Below, in pieces: positions 46,753-55,700 of a DNA stretch of 64,000 nt. The notes under the pieces are model-generated. The model was not told the origin of the DNA, searched no databases, and worked only from the letters and a program-made list of their open reading frames with translations. Source of the stretch: Pelecanus crispus (lineage: Eukaryota > Chordata > Aves > Pelecaniformes > Pelecanidae); the NCBI RefSeq assembly GCF_030463565.1, contig NC_134660.1, positions 813,501 through 877,500 on the forward strand. Direction: 5' to 3'. Each line of letters opens with the position of its first letter. Within the stretch, counting starts at the first letter, position 1. Made by a program: the position numbers and the translations under genes.

Positions 46753-49700
46753 CTGGGAAGGACGAAGCAGCGTTAAGCCCATCCCCAGGGTGCCCTTGCC
46801 CACCCTGCAGCACCCGGTTCGCCCTACCTGGCCCCTGGGTGCTCTGGCTGGGCGGCTGCTGGTCGTGCAGGCTCTGGCTGTCCACCGAGATGCCGCTGTC
46901 GCTGTGCAGCTTCTCCCCCTCCGGCGAAGGTGTCTGGTTCACGGGGCGGTTGTTGGCCCCTTGCTTGTTCTGTTTGCAGTTGTTCCACCTGCAGGGAGAG
47001 GAGCGGGGAGGTGACAGCCGGTGGCAACATCCCCCAGGCTGGAAGCAGGTTTGTTGCTTTGTCCCCCTTTCTTGGGACCACTTTTCCCAGGGAGAAGCAT
47101 TCCTCCTGCAGCCTCGACCTCTCTAGGACGGCAGCTGGATCGGTTTAAAGCAGCGTTTGCAGCTGCCGAGCGGGTGCTGAGCTCCTGAGCTTTGCAAGGG
47201 ACCAGGGCAGGGCTCTCTTCTGCATGGATCTGCTGCAAAAATGCAGCTGCGCTGCTGGAGCTCGCAGGGGTCCCGGGGCTGCCTGTGGGTCCCCCCCCCA
47301 CCCCTGGGGTGCCCGGGGAGCCGCCGAGCCGGCCCTGGCCTGCTCAGAGCCAGGTGCAAACCCAGCGCGCCAGGGATGAGCCGCTGAGCGTGATCGGCCG
47401 CGACGGCTGCCCGTGGCGTGCCAGGACGAGCAGGGGCTGGACGGAGGGGTGGGGGTTGCAATGAGGGCTCCCCACCCTGCTGCCCTCTCCCTCTTTCACC
47501 CTTAACCACCTGATTTCTCACGCATTTTTGGAAATCTGGCTCCTACCCACCCAGCCTGGCCCCCTTCCCTCCCTTGTTGGTGACAGCTCCAGCTGTGGGA
47601 CCTCCGAGAGGGGGCACAGCCTGTTTCCCGCTACCCAAATCCTCTGCCACGAGCCCACGGTGCTGCCTTGGTCCCCCACCTTTTGAAAGCAATGTAGGCC
47701 ACCAGCCCCACCACCACGGCCGCCAGGATGGAGCAGTAGACGGGGATGAGGTTGTCGGCGGTGCCGCGGCTCACGACGGGCTGCGAGCTGCCCATGACAG
47801 TGGTGGCAGTGTCTGCCAGGGTGCTGGGCATCACTTCGGTGTTGAAGGGGTCCCTGGTGATGGGCTCGGGGCTGTCGGAGCCCGCCAGAGATGGGGTGTG
47901 TGTTGTCCAGCGAGGGTGGAGGTCTGCCAGGTGGGAGGGGACAAGAAATGAGGATAATTAGCCACGCAGCCGTCCATGCCCTGGCACGGGCTGTGGCAGG
48001 TGAATTGGTTGAAGGGGCAACAATCTCTGCAGGGATCTTCCAAAGGCTGTGGGGCTTGTGGAGGTGCCAGCTCTGCCCCATCCCCTTGTCCCCAGGTTTG
48101 TCCTTGCAAACCACTTTGTCCCCTGGCCCCAGACAGCGCCGGCGTCCCTGGTCCCCAGGACGAGCTGAAGCCATCCCTGCCCTGCATGGCTGATGGTGCC
48201 TGCTCATGGCTGGACATGGACGTGGCTGTGTAAGCTCTTCTTTCCCAGCACTGGGTTTGCTCGAGTCCTGCAGCTCTTTCCCCAACGTGCAAGCTGCAGA
48301 CTGAGCCCCAGGCTCCCATCGCTGGTACCAAAGCCCAGGGACGCGGCCCCAGCTGCCTCCCATCCACCGCACATCTGCACCGGGACCCGCGTAAGGCAAC
48401 CCAGCCGCCTCAGCAGCTCGCACGGAGCCGGGCTCATCTGCTGCCAGCAGCACCAGAGCCTGTATTTGCCCCTTTCCTGGCCCCTGTCTGCAGCCACGTA
48501 CCCCACCAACCCAGCCCCGTTTGGGAGTGACCCCGTTCCCGATGCACCCAGGCAGGTCTCACGGAGCGAGTGGATACGTCTTGTCTTGCCCCGGGAAAAC
48601 GCTCGCACCTGCGGCTGCCCCATCCCCTCCCCTGGGTGCCGGCTCCCTCCCAAACTCCCCCCCAAACCCTCTCCAGGGGCTCGTCCTGCGACCCCCCCGG
48701 GGCCGTGCCCCGTCCGCCAGCCCGGCGAGGATGGAGCGGGTGCCACGGCGGGGAGCTGGCATCGTGCCCCGCCGGCCCTCCTGGCCGTGGCCCCCGGCCG
48801 GACCCCGCTGCCCTTTCGGAGCAGCGCTTCGGTGGCTGTCAGGGCCGTTTCCGGCGGGGCCCCGCTGCCAGCTAACAAAGCTGGCCCTGTGCTCCTTGAC
48901 TTATGGCTCCATTTACTCGACCCTTTCAAGGGAGCTGCGCCGGCTGCCCCCACGCTGTGAATCAGCAGCGGCCGGGACAAAGCTCTTTTCTCCCTGGCCG
49001 AGCTCCGGGCAGGCAATCACGCTGCCGCTGCCAAGGAGCAGCTGGCGCGTCCCCAGCCGAAGCAGCCCTGCCGCTCCTTGGGGGCCTGTGCACGGCGGTG
49101 GGGTGCAGGCTGGCATGGTGGGGGGCTGCTGCTGGTGAGCCACGCTCTGCCCCTTCCCCTGGGCACCGAACCCGCCTGGGCTCTGGGGCCGGCGGTTCCC
49201 CAGCTCTTCAGGGCGGTTAATTCCCATCAGAAACCCATTGGTTGCCAAGTTCCCTCTTGATAAGGCTCGGGCAGTGGTGACCACGGCATCTGAGACTGGT
49301 GAACCCCTCGGCTCCGCTCACTGCTCCTGGACACCAAAAGCCACCCGGCAGAGTGCCTGCACCCGCGGCAGCGTCCTGCCAGCAGCTCAGCCAAGTCGCT
49401 GGAAAGGGCTGGGCACACCTTGAGGCTGGGCATTTGCAAGGGAGATGAGGGCTCACGGCAAGCCCTGCCGTGGTAGGACGCTGCGTGCTGCAACACCCGA
49501 GGGCTGGGGGTCACAGCTGGACACCGGGGTCCTCTCCTCAGCTCCGAGCCCAGGGGCATGCCCCTGCCTCCCCAGTGCTGCGGAGCAAAGGGAAACCGAG
49601 GCAAGGAGCGCTACAGGAGAGCCAGCGAACCCAGCTCTCTCCTCCGCGATGTCTCTCCCCAGAAAAGGCAGCGTTACCTCTGCACTCGGCGTCCGAGATG

Positions 49701-52700
49701 GGCGTGCACTCCTTCACCATCACCTCGTTCTCCTCGCAGGTGGTGCAGGGCAGGCAGGGGTCCACGAAGTTGGCTTCACTGGAGAAGGTGCCCTCAGGAC
49801 ACTCCTCACAGACCGTGTCCTGCGACTCCTGGCAGGGGAACATGAGGCCGAAGCCCACCTCGCACACCCGGCACTCCTTGCAGCTCCCGCTCTGCTCGTC
49901 CTGGTAGTAGCCGTAGGCGCAGCGGCACACGGCGTCGTCCGACTCCACGCAGGGCGCAGACATGCTCTGCAACCCCACACACTGTGTGCAGGGCTTGCAC
50001 GGCTCCGTGGCGCTCACCGTGTCCGAGTAGGTGACGCCTGGCAGAGGACAGAGGGTGAGGTGAGCAGGGTCCCACCACGGTGTCCCCATCCCCGTGGTCA
50101 CTTTGCTCCCCGGCGCTGGCTTTGTCCCATCACCAAATGGTGCCGGGCTGGGGACATGGGCTTGTGCAGCAGCTGCTGGCTGGGACCATCTCCCCTTTCA
50201 CCGTTTTCCCCCTCCTCCGGTGTCCCCTGCTGCAGCCCCCCAACACCACCGAGCAGCCCCCAGCCCACCGGCTCCGCTTCCCATTAACAGCTGCCCCCTT
50301 CCTGCAGCAATTCCCTGGCTCAGCAGGGATCCAGCCTTCGAGCTCCCGCAGCCTGGGCAGGTCTGGATGCTGCCCTCAACGTGCCCATCCCAGTGCCCGG
50401 TGCCCGTGTCCCCGGGCGAGCGTTCTTGTCCCCAGCCAGAGCATCATCCCCATTTTTGACCTCCAGATGGTCCCTGTGGGCACCCTACAGCCATCGCTGC
50501 TCCCCAGCATCCCAAACGCTTTCTCCTCCGCATCCTGCCTGGGGGGGTCCCTTGGGGCATCGCCACGCTGTGCCCCCCTCCTCGGCCGCGTGTCCCCGAC
50601 ATGGGGCGTGATGGGAACAGGAGGTTACAACACTAATTGCTGTCTCTCCTCTGACCCCGGGGCTTCTCGCTCTCTGGTTTCATCCTGCAGAACTGACTCT
50701 GCCGGGGAAATCAATCCTCCTCCCGCAGCCCGGCAAGCTGCCCCCGCGCCCCCTCCCTCCCCTTGCCTGCTCCCAAAGGTGTTTGAAGATATTTTTAGCC
50801 CTGGAAGACGGGTCAGCTCCCGTCCTGGAGGGCACAGCTGCTGTCCCTGCCTCGGCTGCCTCCCATCCATCCCCCGCAGCCCACGCTGCCGCAATGCCCC
50901 ATCTTCCCTCGTCCGAGACACCAGGGGAAGGTCCAGCCTCCTTGATGGAGAAGGTGTTGGGGAGATCAAGCACAATCCCTCTGCTAGCCCTGCTCCTCGG
51001 GAAGTCAATCCAGCTACCTGCTGATCTTTAATTACCTGCCTGTCTCCCAAGGATGATGGTGGGAGATGGTAATTCCCACCCGCAGTGGCCTCCAGCTTCC
51101 CTGGGCGGCCAAGGGGAGACTGAGGCATGGACAGGCTCAGGGCAGAGCTGTTCTGGTGCTTAATTTTTGGCTGCTTTCAAGATAGAGGGGAATGAAGAGC
51201 CCCGAGACCCTGGTGATGGGCAGGGTTAGAGGGATGGAGGTGGCTCACGGTGAACCCTGAGCAGCGACAGCCATGACATTTCCACCCCCCGACATCTCCC
51301 CCGGCCCCGTGCCTGTGTCTGGGTGTCCTGCTCCTCTCTCCGGGCCAGCCCCGTGCCCTCCCTGGAACTGCAGGACCCTGGGGATGAACCCGCTCCGCTG
51401 CTGCCGGCCCCACGCTGCCGCCTTGGCTCTGCCGCAGGGTGGGCGAGCAGCCCCTGCCCCGCTGCCCGGCCGAGCGAGCAGAGCCGGAGCAGCTCCGGGT
51501 CGGCTGCCGGCATGCACAGCTCCCATTAACCTGGGCTCATCCTTTGCATTATTCTGAATTATTGATAGGCACCATTAGAGCGGGGAAGTGGCCAGGAAAG
51601 GCATACGGCTGAGTGGGCACATTTTCAGTGGCAGCAAGGTATCTGAGCTGAGCAATTACAGCTGAGATTCAAACAGGGCCCCCTCCCTCCCGCCCACAGC
51701 GATGGAGGCTGGCGAGGGGGATAAATAAATCATGAGACAGCAATCAGGGGTGGCTGGCAAGCGGGGGGAAGAGGGAAAATTATAATAAAAAAAAGCAAGT
51801 GGCCATTTGGGCTAATGCAAGGACCATGTCCTCCAGGCCCCCGGCCCCCACGGGTTTTGGCAGCAGTGGTGCTTTGGTTGTAGTAAATTTTTGCAAAACA
51901 ATTTGGCTGGTGAATCGGGAAGACATCCAAGGCAAGAGCTCAGAGGCAGCCCGGGGTGGAGGTGGGGATCTCGGCGGCCCAGGGCCGTGCCCGCATTCCT
52001 CGCCGCCGGCTCACGCTTGGCAGGCAGGGCATTTTGCCGGGACCGGGGCTGCCTGCACCTGCCCAGTGCCTGCGGCAGCGCGATCCGGCACGAGCCCAAC
52101 TCCAAAGGAACCCTCTCCCCATCCCGGCAAGGGCTGATGATGGGGTTTGCAGGTCTCCTTCTCTCCCCACCCCAAAATCCCACTCTAGGCTCAGAGAAGA
52201 GCCGGGGGGGCATTTGCCCTCTTGCAGCACCTGCACCCATGAGGGACCCCATGGTCACCGGCACCCAGCAGCTCCCAGCTGACGAGCTTTGGGCATTAGC
52301 CCATGCTGCCATTAATGAGTGAATGAATGAAGGGCTACAGCTGGGACAGGGCTGCGGGTATAAAGCAGGAGGGTTTGCAGGGGCTTTTGCCCCAGCTGTG
52401 GCTCTCCAGTTTCTCTGCTGGCCCCCTCTTTGAGGTGGGGGGTTGCCCCCTTGGTGCTGCTTCTTATGCCAGTTGCCTGCCCCTGCCCCGGGTGTGCGCC
52501 ACGCTGCTGTGCAGTCGGGTGAGTGGGATCTCGCATAGCAGATACTCCCAGGCAAGGGGTGGCAGGGCTGTGAGCTGCTAGACCGGGAGGCAGGTGAAGG
52601 GCTGTGGGGGAAACTGAGGCACGGAGAAGGGGACTGGTGGTCCCAGAGCAGCTGCCTGGAGGCCAGGAGCGCTCAGCTGTGCTGGCCCATCAGCAGCAAA

Positions 52701-55700
52701 GCCAAGCAAGGCACAAAGCGCTGCCCTGGGGCTTTGCTCTCAGCCTGTGTGAGATGCTGGGAGGCCTTGGGGCTGCAACGTTTGCTCCTGCCTGCTCTCT
52801 CGTCCCCGCAGGGATGGAGGAAGGGGCCAAGCCCTTTTGTCCTGGTACTTTCCAGCTCAGCTCCCTGACACAACAGAGCTGCTGCCTGATGCTAACCCCC
52901 CTGCAAAAATGCAAATGCCTGGCCTGGGGTGATGTGGGGCTGGGCAGGGGGAGCTGGGATGCAGACCAGCGCAGTGACACTTGCACCCGCACCCCAGCTG
53001 ATGCACGGGCTTCCAGCACTGCACCCAGGCTGCAGTCCTGGTGTCTCCATAACCTCCGCATCCCACGTCCTCCAGGGAGGGTGGAAATTCCCTTTATCCC
53101 CTCAGTTCCCAGAAAGAAATCGTAGAGACAAGCCATCTGCCACTGGAAGCGCAGGGGGTTACGGGAAACTGGCTCATCCGAGCATCCTGAGGAATGCAAA
53201 GTAACCCTCTGGATTTACAGCCCTGCACACCCGGGAGCTGGAGCCTGGCACCCCAGCCAGGTTCCGGGCAGGAAGGGCTCGTGGGGATGCCCTGGCACCT
53301 TGCAGCAAGGTGGGTCTGTTGCAGCCTGGGAGGGAGCGAGCCCGCCATGCCCGGTGGGGTTACCCTGCACAGCAGCCCCGAGGCTGCAGCCGGTGGGATT
53401 CAGCCCCTGCAGCTAGGCGCTGGAAGGGTAAGCGCTCTTCATCGATTCTGCAGGAAAGCAGAAGTATTTTTAGCACTGCCCTGACAGCATTCCTGCTCCG
53501 TGCTGGTACTGCTCTGCTTAGACTGCTTCTCCCCCTGCCCTGGACTTCGCTTCCTCTTTGCTCCCCCACAGCCATGCTCTGTCCCTTCCCCCTTCAGATC
53601 GCATCCCTGGAGGTATCTGGGCTTGGCTGGCACGGCTTTTCCTCCAAATACTTGTCCTTAGGCCTTCAAAGGGTTTGCAGCAGTAGATTTGAAGGGCAGA
53701 CTGCTTATGCCTATCATGGCATTGTTTAAACAGTAATAGCTGGACCACTTCATCTGTAAGCATTTAAGCAGGTCTCCGGCACACATCTCCAGCCGACATT
53801 TATGAAGCATTTGACATAGGCAATGCGCCTGGAGCTGGCCAGGAGAAAACTGTTCCCCTCTCTCGGGGACCGATTTGCTTCTCCCTTTCAAACTTGCTTT
53901 TATTTTGCAGTTTTTACAAGGTTTAAAAAAAAAAAAAAAAAATTACAGGTGGCTCATTGGGAGACATCCCCGTGGCTGGATCCGAGACCAACGCAGTCAG
54001 TGTGGGGAGGGGAACATTTCAGAGGCAAACGCTGGCCACAAGCCAGCAGCCGGAGAGCCATCAGGAGGGGAACAGTGCTGGAAGGGGGATCCGCAATGGT
54101 GCCTGGCATCAGTGCGTCCCAAAACAGGGGAAGATGTTGCATCCGTGGCTGGGATTTGCGGGGCAGACGCTTTGGGGAAATGCTGGAAGTAACCCTGGTG
54201 TCAGTGCGGAGATGGGTGGGCTGTGGAGGCTGCGTGCGGGGTGGAGTTGATCGGTGCAGGGGCTGTGCCCAGCACCGTCGGGCAGTGCATGGAAAGGTTG
54301 AAGCAAACAGCGCAAATTGGTCCAGGCAACACTTCCAGGAGGGAAAGAGGATGCATGCGGGGAGACCCAAGTGCCCGCTAACGCTCACGGTCCCCGAGGC
54401 TCCCCCCATGCCCCGTGCCAGCCCCGCTGTGGCCCTTCGCGGGGGGGAGCGGGTACTCACTGTCCAGGCAGGGCTCGCAGACCGTCTGGTTGACCCCGCA
54501 GGGCTGCACCACCCCCTCTCCCAGGTTGCAGGCTTTGCAGCACTCCCCGCTCGTCGTGTACATCTTGGTGGGGCACTTGTCCTTGGAGCCCCAGGCGGGT
54601 CCCTGGGAGAGAAAACGGAGTCGGGAGGCGACCCTGGTTATGGGACCCTCCCGCAAGGGCAGGTGGAGAAGGGGCTCGCACCCAGGTAGGGTCCTGCTCC
54701 GGGGCGGACGTCCCATGTCGGGGCTACAGCGGGCTCGTGTATTAAATACAGGGCTTGGGAGAAATGGCTTTCCTATGCAAATCTCATTCATCAAGAAAGC
54801 CCCTGCTGAGTGCTGCTGTTGGAGGGAGGTCAGGAAAGCCTACGTCTCCACATCCCAGGCTGGCGGGTATTTGGGGTGGATGTGGGGTTTTCTGTGGGGT
54901 TACGGCATTGTTGCCCCTGTCTGTCACCTGAGTTGTCTCCTCTAAGAACGCTTTGCCATCCTGAAGGGTTCAGCCCTTCCCACCCTGGGCAGGGCATTGC
55001 CTGCGGGCTGGTGGTGGGGAGACCTGCCTGTCCGGATGGAGGGTTTGGAGAGCTTCGGTGGCAGCTCTGCACAGCACTCTTCCTGCACACGGGGATCGGA
55101 AATCGGACCCCATGATGGAAATGATGACTTTGAAGGGAGCAACGCAAGCTTCACCAACATTACCATCTAATGGAAGTAAGTTTATCTGCTTATGAAACCT
55201 GTTGTCCCATATGGAAGCAATAAACGTGCCACGAGCGGTGGGGTCGGAGCCACCCTGCATGTGCACCCTGCAGCCTGGGCAGTGGGGTGCATTTGCAGGA
55301 CGGCTGCTCCCCAAAACACCTCTTGGCCAGGGCCGTGCGGTGCAGGAAGCGCCTCTGCCTGCGTGCAAGGCTGCCGAGATGCTCGTGGTGACCCGAGCTC
55401 TGCCAGGGCTCCTTTTGCTGCCTCTGCTCGCAGGCAGGTGTGTTCCAGGGCTGGACCATCCCTTTGCCATCCAAAGAAGCCTGATCTTCAGGGAAGAAAC
55501 TCGGCTAACGCTTGGAGGAGCTCCCCCTCCCCGTGCATCTGGATGCCTCGTCAGGCAGTTGGCCACCTCCTTGCACAATGCGGCGTTATGGACTCGCTGT
55601 GCATCATCCGGCCCGGCTGAGACAATGGAGCGCCAATTATAGGCATCTGAATGACAAAGTGCTCCAATTACCCTGCGCTTGAAAGCATGTGCTCTCCTCC

